Source: Rhizobium sophorae (lineage in GTDB: Bacteria; Pseudomonadota; Alphaproteobacteria; Rhizobiales; Rhizobiaceae). Taken from it: a stretch of 64,000 nt of DNA. A model generated the notes under the pieces. It saw only the letters and a program-made list of their open reading frames with translations. It had not been told where the DNA came from and made no database searches. The translations under genes were made by a program, and so were the position numbers. Below, piece after piece: positions 27,234-35,332 of the stretch (positions are counted from its first letter, which is position 1; every line of letters starts with the position of its first letter). Location: contig NZ_JABFCN010000005.1 in NCBI RefSeq assembly GCF_013087515.1, positions 1 through 64,000 of the forward strand. Reading direction: 5' to 3'.

Positions 27234-28109
27234 GTGCTGCAGGATTTGATCGCCAACGGACAGTCGATGAGGACGGTTTCGCTGCCCCGCGGCCGCCAGC
27301 GATTGCATGCCATGCCGACCAGCGCCGGCTATGAAGTGCGTGAGAACGAGACGTATGATTGGGACGGCCGCCGGCGCGGCCAGACGCCCTTCACCGTGCT
27401 GCAGCACACGATCAGCGGCAGCGGCCAGCTGCGCTATCAGCACCGCAACTATCGCCTTCAGGGCGGCGACACGCTGCTCGTGCTGGTGCCGCACAATCAT
27501 CGCTACTGGCTGGAGAAGGGCGACCGCTGGGAATATTTCTGGATCTCGATGAATGGCGAGGAAACGCTGCGCATCCACCAGATGGTGCTGTCGACCGCCG
27601 GCCCGGTGCTGAAGCTGCAGCCCTCGACCATCGATCATCTTGCCGATTGCAGCCTGCGCCTGGTCAAGGGCGCGACTTCGCCAGGTGCTGCCTCGGCGAT
27701 CGCCTATGAAGCGGCGATGGCGCTTTACGACGACGTCTTCGGCTCGCCGGCCTTTGCCGCCGAGCTCAGCCTCATGCAGCCGGTGATCGACCATATCAAC
27801 GCCAATCTCGAAAAACCGCTGCCGGTCAATGAGCTTGCCGGCATCGTCGGCCTCAGCCGCGCGCATTTCTCGCGCAGCTTTGCCGAGAGCGAGGGCATGC
27901 CGCCGGCCGAATTCGTGCTGCAGCAGCGCCTGCAGCGCGCCGTCAAGCTTCTGACAAAGGCCGACTTCCTGCCGGTCAAGGAAGTCGCCATCATGTGCGG
28001 CTTCGAGGACCCCAACTACTTCTCCAAGGTCTTCCGCCGCGTCTACGGCACCAATCCTACCGAATTCCGCACGACAGGCATGTATGCCAGCATCGGCAAG
28101 CTGAGATAG
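27234..28109 (+). CDS. agpT: AraC-family regulator of the alpha-galactoside operon (AgpT-like)
   Basis: About 291 residues: an N-terminal cupin-like sensor (VLQHTISGSGQLRYQHRNYR, then GGDTLLVLVPHNHRYWLEKG) and a C-terminal double helix-turn-helix (VIDHINANLEKPLPVNELAG, IVGLSRAHFSRSF, then VKEVAIMCGFEDPNYFSKVF and RRVYGTNPTEFR). It is divergent from the GH4-agp operon and so its likely activator in response to alpha-galactosides. The start is uncertain: GTG at 27234 has AGGGG at a good distance, ATG at 27267 is weaker, and a frame open to 27084 looks unlike the family. Confidence 0.85.
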   Translation: MLQDLIANGQSMRTVSLPRGRQRLHAMPTSAGYEVRENETYDWDGRRRGQTPFTVLQHTISGSGQLRYQHRNYRLQGGDTLLVLVPHNHRYWLEKGDRWEYFWISMNGEETLRIHQMVLSTAGPVLKLQPSTIDHLADCSLRLVKGATSPGAASAIAYEAAMALYDDVFGSPAFAAELSLMQPVIDHINANLEKPLPVNELAGIVGLSRAHFSRSFAESEGMPPAEFVLQQRLQRAVKLLTKADFLPVKEVAIMCGFEDPNYFSKVFRRVYGTNPTEFRTTGMYASIGKLR

Positions 28110-28128
28110 CTGGCTATCCCAAGTTGCC

Positions 28129-29190
28129 TCAGGCCCGGACTTCAAACACCATGTTGAACGGCGTTTCCGTGGCGCGACGGAAGTGCGTGAATCCGGCGTC
28201 GAGCGCGACCTTTCGAAGTTTCATTTCTCCCGCCTGCGCGCCGAGCCCGAGCCCCACCTCCTGGGAGAGCGATGCCGGCGTGCAGATCATCGTCGACGCG
28301 CCGTAATAGACGCGGCCGACCGGGTTGAGATTGTCCTTGAGTTGGTCATGGGCAAAAGGCTCGACGATCAGCCACGTGCCGTTCGGCCCGAGCGTTTCCT
28401 TGACATGCCGGCCGGCGCCGACCGGATCGCCCATGTCGTGAAGGCAGTCGAACATGGCGACCATATCATAGCCGCGCCCCGGAAATTCCGCCGCCGAGCC
28501 CTGCTCGAAGGTCACACGGTCGGCAACGCCCGCATCCTGGGCGGCGGCCTTTGCCCTTTCAATCGACGGGCCGTGATAGTCGAAGCCGGTAAAGCGGGAC
28601 GCGGGATAGGCCTGCGCCATCAGGATGGTCGATGCCCCATGACCGCAGCCGACATCGGCGACACTGGCGCCGGCCTTGAGCTTTGCCTCAACCCCGGCAA
28701 GAGCCGGTATCCATTCGGCCACGAGATGGCTGTTGTAGCCCGGGCGAAAGAAGCGTTCGGTGCCTCGGAAAAGGCAGGTGCTGTGCTCATGCCAACCAAG
28801 CCCTTTGCCGGTACGGAAGGCATCGGCGACCTTTGACTCGTCCATCCACATGGATTGCACGACCTCGAAGGCGCCGACGAAAAAGGCCGGGCTGTTTTCC
28901 TCGGCAAACACCATCGCCTGCTCCGGCGTCAGGCTGAAACGATCGGTCTTTTCATCGTAAGCGACATAGTCGGCAGCCGCCTGGGCGCTCAGCCATTCCC
29001 TGAGATAACGCTCCTTTATCCCCGTTTTTGCGGCAAGGTCCTGGACACTCATCGGCGTTCCGTCGGCCATCGCCTTATAGATTCCGACCTGGTCGCCAAG
29101 CACGACCAGGGCACCTGACATGGCGGCGCCAACGTCTCCAACAAGACGACCGACAAGCGCATCAAGTTTTTGCATATCTGGCTCACGCAT
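28129..29190 (-). CDS. Class I SAM-dependent methyltransferase with N-terminal winged helix
   Basis: A 353-residue protein of the Rv2258c/O-methyltransferase-like type. Residues 1-100 hold a dimerisation and winged-helix part (LDALVGRLVGDVGAAMSGAL, MSVQDLAAKTGIKERYLREW); the catalytic domain has ASVADVGCGHGASTILMAQA (motif I), RFTGFDYHGPSIERAKAAA and MVAMFDCLHDMGDPVGAGRH. ATG at 29190 has GGGAGG five bases upstream. It is convergent with the AraC gene, 20 bases apart, and is not evidently part of the galactoside system. Substrate unknown. Confidence 0.85.
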   Translation of the reverse strand: MREPDMQKLDALVGRLVGDVGAAMSGALVVLGDQVGIYKAMADGTPMSVQDLAAKTGIKERYLREWLSAQAAADYVAYDEKTDRFSLTPEQAMVFAEENSPAFFVGAFEVVQSMWMDESKVADAFRTGKGLGWHEHSTCLFRGTERFFRPGYNSHLVAEWIPALAGVEAKLKAGASVADVGCGHGASTILMAQAYPASRFTGFDYHGPSIERAKAAAQDAGVADRVTFEQGSAAEFPGRGYDMVAMFDCLHDMGDPVGAGRHVKETLGPNGTWLIVEPFAHDQLKDNLNPVGRVYYGASTMICTPASLSQEVGLGLGAQAGEMKLRKVALDAGFTHFRRATETPFNMVFEVRA

Positions 29191-29440
29191 TGTTACCTCC
29201 CGGGCGCGTGATAAAGGTAAGCTAAATTAGTCTTTAATAATATTCAGTCAATCAACCTGGTCGTTGGGTAGATGAGCGCGGAGTATTAATGGTCGAAAGA
29301 CTGGAATAGGCGGGTCCATTCCAGCGCTCACTAACATGCTGTGCCGTCATGTAGCTGCTCTCATCATTGCTTGTATCGAGATTGCGTTTTTAATATAATC
29401 TGCCGAGGCAGAATCACACTTTTGATGCAAGGTTATTGTT

Positions 29441-29761
29441 TTGTGCCTATCTTCCGCTCAATGCCGCGCCGCTCGTGCCCTTTTGGCATGGTCTCAGGAC
29501 GATCTCTCCTCGGCTTCAAAAGTCGCCAAAGCGACGATTGCTAATTTCGAGGCCGGGAAGCGCTCTCCCTACGAACGGACCCTTCAGGATATGAAGCACG
29601 CCCTGGAGGGCGCAGGCGTTGTTTTCATCCCGGAAAATGGCGGGGGTGCGGGCGTTCGCCTCGCGAAACGCGCCGAAGCCTCGATTGACACGAATGAGAC
29701 TGAGACGGTTCAATATGAAGAATATCTCGAAAACGACGCACCGCCCGGTGCGGGTGGCTGA
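29441..29761 (+). CDS. Xre-family helix-turn-helix regulator
   Basis: A 106-residue protein whose first 70 residues form a helix-turn-helix: SSAQCRAARALLAWSQDDLS, SASKVAKATIANFEAGKRSP, YERTLQDMKHALEGAGVVFI. This single-domain type is very common in Rhizobiales. Here it has a longer acidic C-terminal tail (TNETETVQYEEYLENDAPPG). The start is a TTG at 29441; no better codon is in frame. Its TGA abuts the ATG of the next gene, so the two form an operon, perhaps with autoregulation. Confidence 0.75.
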   Translation: MCLSSAQCRAARALLAWSQDDLSSASKVAKATIANFEAGKRSPYERTLQDMKHALEGAGVVFIPENGGGAGVRLAKRAEASIDTNETETVQYEEYLENDAPPGAGG

Positions 29762-30025
29762 ATGATGGCGAAAAAAGAAAAGCTCGAACACTCCGAACTG
29801 GCGGGAGAATTCACCGACGACGGGATCACCGTGCTCGTCGATATCTTCCGCACGTCCGGCAGCAACGAAGACTGGACGATGGAGGTGGTCACGCAAGCGG
29901 AGGACCTGATCCGCTGGGACGAGCCATTTCCGACCGACCGGGATGCCTTCGACGAATTCCTGGCCGTCGTCGCCCGCGACGGCATTCGATCGTTTCTTGA
30001 GGATGAAGAGCCGTCCGTGCATTGA
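29762..30025 (+). CDS. Small acidic hypothetical protein
   Basis: An 87-residue protein starting directly at the stop of the Xre gene (TGA then ATGATG). It contains ELAGEFTDDGITVLVDIFRT, DWTMEVVTQAEDLIRWDEPF and a tail with FLEDEEPSVH. It is acidic and soluble. No family recognised. Coupling to the Xre regulator and to the next small gene suggests a common function, possibly a regulator with two partners. Confidence 0.65.
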   Translation: MMAKKEKLEHSELAGEFTDDGITVLVDIFRTSGSNEDWTMEVVTQAEDLIRWDEPFPTDRDAFDEFLAVVARDGIRSFLEDEEPSVH

Positions 30026-30034
30026 GGGTATCCC

Positions 30035-30274
30035 GTGAAAAGCATCAATGATCTCGTCGCATCGGCGAAAACCGTCTGCGATCGGTACCGGGCCGGGCGG
30101 ATGGAGCGCGAGACCGTGCGGGAATGGGTTCTCGGACTTGGCGCCTATCCGCCGCCGCATGGTGACCGCGTGCGGGAAGCTGCGGAATGGTTCCGGCTGC
30201 ACAATCGCGAGCCTGTTTCCGAAGACATCGTGCTGGTCGACATCGACCGACTTGCAGCGATTGCAGCGCCGTGA
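30035..30274 (+). CDS. Small hypothetical protein
   Basis: A 79-residue protein with a GTG start nine bases after the preceding gene (KSINDLVASAKTVCDRYRAG, RETVREWVLGLGAYPPPHGD, REAAEWFRLHNREPVSEDIV). Composition and the tight spacing support coding. Third member of the Xre operon; no known domain. Confidence 0.6.
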   Translation: MKSINDLVASAKTVCDRYRAGRMERETVREWVLGLGAYPPPHGDRVREAAEWFRLHNREPVSEDIVLVDIDRLAAIAAP

Positions 30275-30583
30275 TCCCGGGGCGTGCGGGCGGACGGGCT
30301 AGCCGCAAGGGCTCGCCCATATCCGGTCGTCGCCGCTTTGCCTAACCGTTCGATCCGGGCTGACGCAATTACGCCGGTACTCGGCGGCGTAGGACCAATG
30401 ACGATCATGAGCCTTGTGCATAATAGCCCATCGCAGCTTCCATGCGGAAAGGTCTAGGGGTTCCGCAGCTTCGGCAAATGTGACACCTTTACCAGGCTGA
30501 CATGGCTCCTGCATCTGACGCGCAAAGCGTAAGTCAAGCGCGGCTAAATAATTCAATTCGTGCGGAAGCAGAAGGAACAGCAC
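30275..30583. other. Gap upstream of the demethylating dehydrogenase
   Basis: No gene. It must hold the promoter of the dehydrogenase gene. I looked for a glycine-type riboswitch fold and a clear palindromic operator and found neither. AGAAGGA at about 30568 serves as the ribosome site. Confidence 0.4.
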
Positions 30584-33145
30584 GTGGCAGCATTTCCCGA
30601 AAAGGCAAAGGTCGTCATCATCGGGCTCGGCGGTATCGTCGGCGCCTCCATCGCGCATCATCTCGTCGAGCGCGGATGGGACGATATCGTCGGCATCGAC
30701 AAGTCGGGCATACCGACCGATATCGGCTCGACAGCCCATGCCTCGGACTTCTGTTACACCACCAGCCACGACTATCTGTCGGTCTGGACCACGCAATATT
30801 CGATCGATTTCTATGAGAAGATGGGCCACTACGCGCGCATCGGCGGTCTCGAAGTGGCGCGCACCGGCGACGATACCTGGATGGAGGAAATCAAGCGAAA
30901 GCTTTCCTCGGCACGCGCTTTCGGCACGCGCGCCCATTATGTCAGCCCTTCCGAAATCAAGGAGAGGTTCCCGCTGATCGAGGAAGATCAGGTGATGGGC
31001 GGCCTTTACGATCCGGATGCCGGCCTCGTCATTCCGCGCTCGCAGACCGTTGCCGGCAAGCTGGTCGATGCCGCCGAAAAGGCAGGCAAGCTCAAGGTGT
31101 TCGGCAACACGCCGGCCAAGTCGCTGATCGTCGAAGGCGGCCGCATCAAGGGCGTCGTCACCCATCGCGGCACTATTATGGCCGACCACGTCATCGTCTG
31201 TGCCGGCCTCTGGGGGCGCCTGATCGCGGAGATGGTCGGCGAAGACCTGCCGGTCATGCCGGTCGACCACCCGCTTACCTTCTTCGGTCCGTATAACGAG
31301 TTTGAAGGCACCGGCAAGGAAATCGGCTTCCCGCTGCTGCGCGACCAGGGCAACTCCGCCTATATGCGCGATACCGGCGACCCGGCGACGACGGAGGGCG
31401 GCCAGATCGAGTGGGGCTATTACGAAGCCACCAATCCGCGCATGTGCCATCCGCGCGAACTCCTTGAAAAACACGAAGCCCGCCTTTCGCCCTCCCAGCG
31501 TGACCTCGAGATGGAACAGATCATCGAGCCGCTCGAGCGCGCCATGGAACTGACGCCGATCCTCGGCGAACTCGGCTATAACGAGGGTCATTCCTTCAAC
31601 GGCCTGTTGCAGGTTTCCGCCGCCGGCGGCGCATCCTGCGGCGAGAGCCAGAAGGTGCGCGGTCTCTGGTATTGCGTTGCCATCTGGGTCAAGGACGGTC
31701 CTGGCTATGGCAAGCTGATCGCCGACTGGATGACCGATGGCCGCACTGAAATCGATCACAACAGCATCGACTACGCCCGCTTCTATCCGCATCAGTTGAC
31801 CGAAGAGTTCATCGAGGGCCGCTGCTACGAAGCCGCCCAGAAGATCTACTTCCCGGCCGTTCACACCCGCGAACCCTATGCATCCGGCCGCAACGCCAAA
31901 CGCTCGCCCTTCTACGAGCGCGAAAAGGAGCTAGGCGGTTACTTCATGGAACTTGGCGGCTGGGAGCGTGCACACGGCTACGCCGCCAACGAGCACCTTC
32001 TGGAGAAATACGCCGACCGCGTCCCGCTTCGCGAGAATGAATGGGACAGCCGCCATTTCTGGCGCGTGTCGAATGCCGAGCATCTGGCGATGAGCGAGGA
32101 TTGCGGCATCGTCAATCTCAGCCACTTCCACATGGTCGATATCGAGGGACCGGACCATGTCGAGCTGATGGAATGGCTGTGCGCCGCCAAGATCGGCGGC
32201 GATGCAAACATCGGCAAGGGCATTTACACCCACTTCCTCGACGACGAAGGCATGGTCCGCGCTGACTTCACCGTCTTCCGCATGGCCGACCGCTGCCGTC
32301 TCGTCAACGGCGCTGATGCCGGCCCGCGCGACCTACACTATATGAAGCGCGTCGCCGAAGACCGCGGCCTTGACGTGACCATCACCGACGTCTCGGAAAA
32401 ATTCGTGACGATCGGCATCTGGGGTCCGAACGCGCGCGACACGCTGAAGAAGGCCGTGGCCGATCCGGCCGGCCTCGATCAGGAAAACTTCGCCTTCGCG
32501 GCGATCAAGCCGATCGAAATCGCAGGCAAGCCCGTCACGGCCTTCCGCATTTCCTATGTCGGGGAGCAGGGCTGGGAACTGCATATGAAGTACGAAGACG
32601 GCCTCGTCGTCTGGGATGCACTGCGCTCGACCGGCGTGATGGCCTTCGGCGTAGAAACCTATGCGAACTCGCGCCGCATGGAAAAGAGCCTACGCCTGCA
32701 GAACGCCGACCTCCTGACCCAGTACAACCTGATCGAAGCCGATCTCGCCCGTCCAAAGGTCAAGGAAGCCGATTTCCGCGGCAAGGCAAAACATCTGGAA
32801 TACAAGGCGCGCGAGCACCAGCCGGCCATGCTCTGCACGCTTGTGATGACCGAGAATACCGACAAATCGGGCGTAAAGCGTTATCCCGTCGGCAACATGC
32901 CGGTTGTCGATCCCGCCACGGGAGAGGTCCTGGTCGACGAGCTTGGCCGTCGGTCCTACACGACCTCGGTCGCCTACGGCCCGACGGTCGGAAAGAACAT
33001 TGCTTTGGCCTATCTGCCCTGGTCGTATTGCCAGGTCGGACGCAGGCTGAATGTCGAGTATTTTGCCGAGACCTATCCGGTGGAGGTTGTCGGCGTCGGG
33101 TACAAGCCAATCTATGATCCAGAAAACCTGAAGCCGCGCACTTAG
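30584..33145 (+). CDS. FAD-dependent oxidoreductase with GcvT domain (dimethylglycine/sarcosine dehydrogenase-like)
   Basis: An 853-residue, two-part enzyme. Residues 1-400 are a DAO-type flavoprotein with the dinucleotide fold VVIIGLGGIVGASIAHHLVE and a His in GSTAHASDF near residue 52, the place of the covalent flavin link in relatives. Residues 440-853 are an aminomethyltransferase (GcvT) domain with NLSHFHMVDIEGPDHVELME, TPDAD-type folate region and YVGEQGWELHMKYEDGLVVW. Such fusions oxidise N-methyl groups of dimethylglycine, sarcosine or similar amines and pass the C1 unit to tetrahydrofolate. The GTG at 30584 is preferred over GTG at 30560 because AGAAGGA precedes it. The substrate is not settled by sequence. 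Confidence 0.88.
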   Translation: MAAFPEKAKVVIIGLGGIVGASIAHHLVERGWDDIVGIDKSGIPTDIGSTAHASDFCYTTSHDYLSVWTTQYSIDFYEKMGHYARIGGLEVARTGDDTWMEEIKRKLSSARAFGTRAHYVSPSEIKERFPLIEEDQVMGGLYDPDAGLVIPRSQTVAGKLVDAAEKAGKLKVFGNTPAKSLIVEGGRIKGVVTHRGTIMADHVIVCAGLWGRLIAEMVGEDLPVMPVDHPLTFFGPYNEFEGTGKEIGFPLLRDQGNSAYMRDTGDPATTEGGQIEWGYYEATNPRMCHPRELLEKHEARLSPSQRDLEMEQIIEPLERAMELTPILGELGYNEGHSFNGLLQVSAAGGASCGESQKVRGLWYCVAIWVKDGPGYGKLIADWMTDGRTEIDHNSIDYARFYPHQLTEEFIEGRCYEAAQKIYFPAVHTREPYASGRNAKRSPFYEREKELGGYFMELGGWERAHGYAANEHLLEKYADRVPLRENEWDSRHFWRVSNAEHLAMSEDCGIVNLSHFHMVDIEGPDHVELMEWLCAAKIGGDANIGKGIYTHFLDDEGMVRADFTVFRMADRCRLVNGADAGPRDLHYMKRVAEDRGLDVTITDVSEKFVTIGIWGPNARDTLKKAVADPAGLDQENFAFAAIKPIEIAGKPVTAFRISYVGEQGWELHMKYEDGLVVWDALRSTGVMAFGVETYANSRRMEKSLRLQNADLLTQYNLIEADLARPKVKEADFRGKAKHLEYKAREHQPAMLCTLVMTENTDKSGVKRYPVGNMPVVDPATGEVLVDELGRRSYTTSVAYGPTVGKNIALAYLPWSYCQVGRRLNVEYFAETYPVEVVGVGYKPIYDPENLKPRT

Positions 33146-33149
33146 CTAA

Positions 33150-33253
33150 GCGCATCGCCCCGCAAATCGGAATCGATTTTCGGAAAGCACGTGCGAGGAT
33201 TGAAAGTGTTACAGCGCCGCGTGTCTTAAAAGACGCGCGGCGCTGTAAGCGCT
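33150..33253 (+). repeat. Rhizobium intergenic mosaic (RIME-like) element
   Basis: Two stacked palindromes: an AAATCGGAATCGATTTTCGG unit at about 33166-33185, and a long hairpin at 33211-33246 whose arms ACAGCGCCGCG and CGCGGCGCTGT continue as GTCTT/AAGAC across a two-base turn. Linked by AAGCACGTGCGAGGATTGAA. The combination is the pattern I know from widespread intergenic repeats of Rhizobium. No T-run follows, so it is not a plain terminator. Confidence 0.7.
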
Positions 33254-33447
33254 CCAGCACTTGTGACGCCGCAAGGATGAGGCGCCACAGACATGAGGTT
33301 GATCGTCAGCGCCACGCTGAACGGCGGCTCGGTGGGGGTCGCTGGTGACCCGGCTTCCGACGCTCTGGGTGCTGGCACTATTTTACGGTTGCCTCGCAGT
33401 CGGATTGGAAGTCAGGATGTGGCGAAGCGTCATTAGAATTCAAGAGT

Positions 33448-33499
33448 GAGGCATGATGTTGACCGAAAGCCGCTCACACTTTTCGGCTTCACGCTCTGG
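33448..33499 (+). repeat. Palindromic repeat, copy 1
   Basis: GCATGATG...CGAAAGCCGCTCACACTTTTCGGC-TCA-GCTC, an inverted-repeat unit shared with 35052-35105 and, inverted, with 52064-52113. It lies in the 368-base gap before the MscS-type gene, whose remaining sequence shows no gene. Confidence 0.75.
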
Positions 33500-33513
33500 C
33501 GAGTGGACAGTCG

Positions 33514-35034
33514 ATGCTTGATAATCCCACATGGTCCGGAGTGCTTACCGATCCTGTCGTCCAAGCCGGGACATTGGCCGTGGTCGGTGCGATCGTCACG
33601 CGCATAGCGCTTCGGCCCTTCCCGAGCTGGAAGCTCGCCGGCCAGGTGTTTTTCTTCGCGGCACTCACCGTCCTGCTGCTTTATCACGACATCGTACCCT
33701 ACGAAGTCGGGCCGACGACGGCTTCGACCTTCGAACGCGTCTTCATCGCCCTTGCCAAGGTGGTCTGGTGGATCAATGCCGCCTGGGCGCTGATCGCCTT
33801 CGTCCGCGTCTTCCTGATCTTCGAGCGCCAACCGCGCGAAGGTCGTCTCGTTCAGGATCTGGTCATCGGCCTGATCTATCTCGGCGCGATCCTCTCGGTG
33901 GTCGCCTATGTCTTCAGCTTTCCCGTCGGCACGCTGATCGCCACGTCGGGTGTCTTTGCCATCATTCTCGGCCTTGCGATGCAAAGCACCTTGAGCGACG
34001 TCTTTTCCGGCATCGCGCTCAATCTCGGCCGGCCCTATACGATTGGCGACTGGATCGTGCTGAATGACGGTATCGAGGGCCGCGTCGTCGAAACCAACTG
34101 GCGCTCCACCCACCTGCTGAACGGCTCAAACGACCTCGTCGTCCTGCCCAATAGTTTTCTGGCCAAGGTCGGGCTGACCAACCTCAGCAGTCCTGACCGC
34201 AGTCACGGGGCAACGCTGACGGTCCGCGTCGTGCCGACGATCGGGCCATCGGCGATCATCGACGTCATGCGCGCCGTGCTCTTGAGCAGCGGCTCGATCC
34301 TGACTGAGCCGAAACCCGGCGTGCAGATCAAATCGCTGACATCAGATGCAGTGGAGCTGGAACTCTCCTTCCGCGTCAAGGATATCGGCCAGACGGGACC
34401 GGCGAAGAACGAGATATTCGATCTCATCTACCGCCATATCAAGGCTGCTGGCCTCACCTTGGCACGACCGCTCGATGCCGCCGGCCCACCGCCCGACCAG
34501 TTGCAGCCGGAGGAGGTGATGAAGCCGCACCGGCCGACGCCGCTTAAGCTTCTCGACGCCATCCCGTTGTTTTCCTCGCTGACCGAGGATGAGAAGGAAA
34601 CGCTGGCAGCCTCCATGACCCGGCGGACCTACAAAAAGGATTCCATCCTTATCGAGCAGGGCGATACGGTCGCATCGCTGATGATCGTGCGCAGCGGCGC
34701 CCTTGTCGCCACGCGCCAGGAAGGCCATAAGGAAATCGAACTCGGCCGGCTGGCGCCGGGCGATTATTTCGGCGAAAGCGGACTGCTGATCGGTGTCGGC
34801 GAAGCGGCGAGCCTGCGGGCGCTGACCTTCGTCGTCGTCTACGAGATTGCCCAGGCAAGCCTGACACCGCTGCTGCACGACCGGCCCGGCATTGCCGAAG
34901 AGCTTGCCGCCACCCTCTTACACCGTATCGAGACCGGCCAGCATTCCTTCGCGGCCGAAGGCGCCACGTTGCACGGCCGCTCGGTGAGCTCGTTGGTGAC
35001 GCGTATCCGCCACCTGTTCCAGGTGCCGCAATAG
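33514..35034 (+). CDS. MscS-type mechanosensitive channel with C-terminal cyclic-nucleotide-binding-like domain
   Basis: A 506-residue protein. Four membrane segments at the N-terminus (for example LAGQVFFFAALTVLLLYHDI and LVQDLVIGLIYLGAILSVVA) lead to the pore-lining helix VFAIILGLAMQSTLSDVFSG, then an MscS beta domain (PYTIGDWIVLNDGIEGRVVE, STHLLNGSNDLVVLPNSFLA). From residue 350 a cNMP-binding fold follows: LLDAIPLFSSLTEDEKETLA, ILIEQGDTVASLMIVRSGAL, LGRLAPGDYFGESGLLIGVG. This is the architecture of the bCNG subfamily of MscS. The phosphate-cassette region reads EAASLRALT, lacking the usual Arg before the T/S-A pair, so nucleotide binding is not assured. Confidence 0.88.
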   Translation: MLDNPTWSGVLTDPVVQAGTLAVVGAIVTRIALRPFPSWKLAGQVFFFAALTVLLLYHDIVPYEVGPTTASTFERVFIALAKVVWWINAAWALIAFVRVFLIFERQPREGRLVQDLVIGLIYLGAILSVVAYVFSFPVGTLIATSGVFAIILGLAMQSTLSDVFSGIALNLGRPYTIGDWIVLNDGIEGRVVETNWRSTHLLNGSNDLVVLPNSFLAKVGLTNLSSPDRSHGATLTVRVVPTIGPSAIIDVMRAVLLSSGSILTEPKPGVQIKSLTSDAVELELSFRVKDIGQTGPAKNEIFDLIYRHIKAAGLTLARPLDAAGPPPDQLQPEEVMKPHRPTPLKLLDAIPLFSSLTEDEKETLAASMTRRTYKKDSILIEQGDTVASLMIVRSGALVATRQEGHKEIELGRLAPGDYFGESGLLIGVGEAASLRALTFVVVYEIAQASLTPLLHDRPGIAEELAATLLHRIETGQHSFAAEGATLHGRSVSSLVTRIRHLFQVPQ

Positions 35035-35051
35035 CTGCCCTAAATCAAAGA

Positions 35052-35105
35052 AATGCGTGATGTCGTTCGAAAACCGCTTCACACTTTTCGGCATCACATG
35101 CTCCG
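35052..35105 (+). repeat. Palindromic repeat, copy 2
   Basis: GCGTGATGTCGTTCGAAAAC then CGCTTCACACTTTTCGGCAT and CACATGCTC. It is closely similar to the unit at 33448-33499, so the channel gene is bracketed by two direct copies. It lies directly downstream of the channel stop and overlaps the end of the next gene's 3' flank. Confidence 0.75.
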
Positions 35106-35107
35106 GA

Positions 35108-35332
35108 CTATTTCCGCTGAAACTTCTTCCGCGCCGCGCGCGCCACGCTCTCGGCGAGGATCAGCAGGCAGCCGAGGAGAAGCAGGGCGGCGGCGAGAAG
35201 CGCGTCGGCATGGGCGAATTTCACCAGCACGCCGACAAGGGCGATCAATAGCAGCGCCGCCAGCGCCAGCGCGCCGTCGTCGATGAACATGCCGAAGAAT
35301 TCCCTGAACACGAGTTTGAGAATATTCGTCAT
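35108..35332 (-). CDS. Small two-helix membrane protein
   Basis: A 74-residue protein with two hydrophobic helices (GALALAALLLIALVGVLVKF and ADALLAAALLLLGCLLILAE) and a basic C-terminus (RAARKKFQRK). The ATG overlaps the stop of the preceding membrane gene (ATGA), so it is translated with it and is likely a subunit or helper. No family name. Confidence 0.75.
   Translation of the reverse strand: MTNILKLVFREFFGMFIDDGALALAALLLIALVGVLVKFAHADALLAAALLLLGCLLILAESVARAARKKFQRK

Noticed and set aside
30275..30583. Glycine riboswitch before the dehydrogenase gene
   Set aside because: No tandem aptamer-like fold or conserved core could be found by eye.
30299..31864. 521-codon open frame on the minus strand
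   Set aside because: Antisense to the FAD/GcvT dehydrogenase gene, with shadow-like composition.
33211..33246. Strong hairpin as a rho-independent terminator
   Set aside because: No T-run on either side and the flanks match a dispersed repeat style, so it is listed as part of a repeat element.
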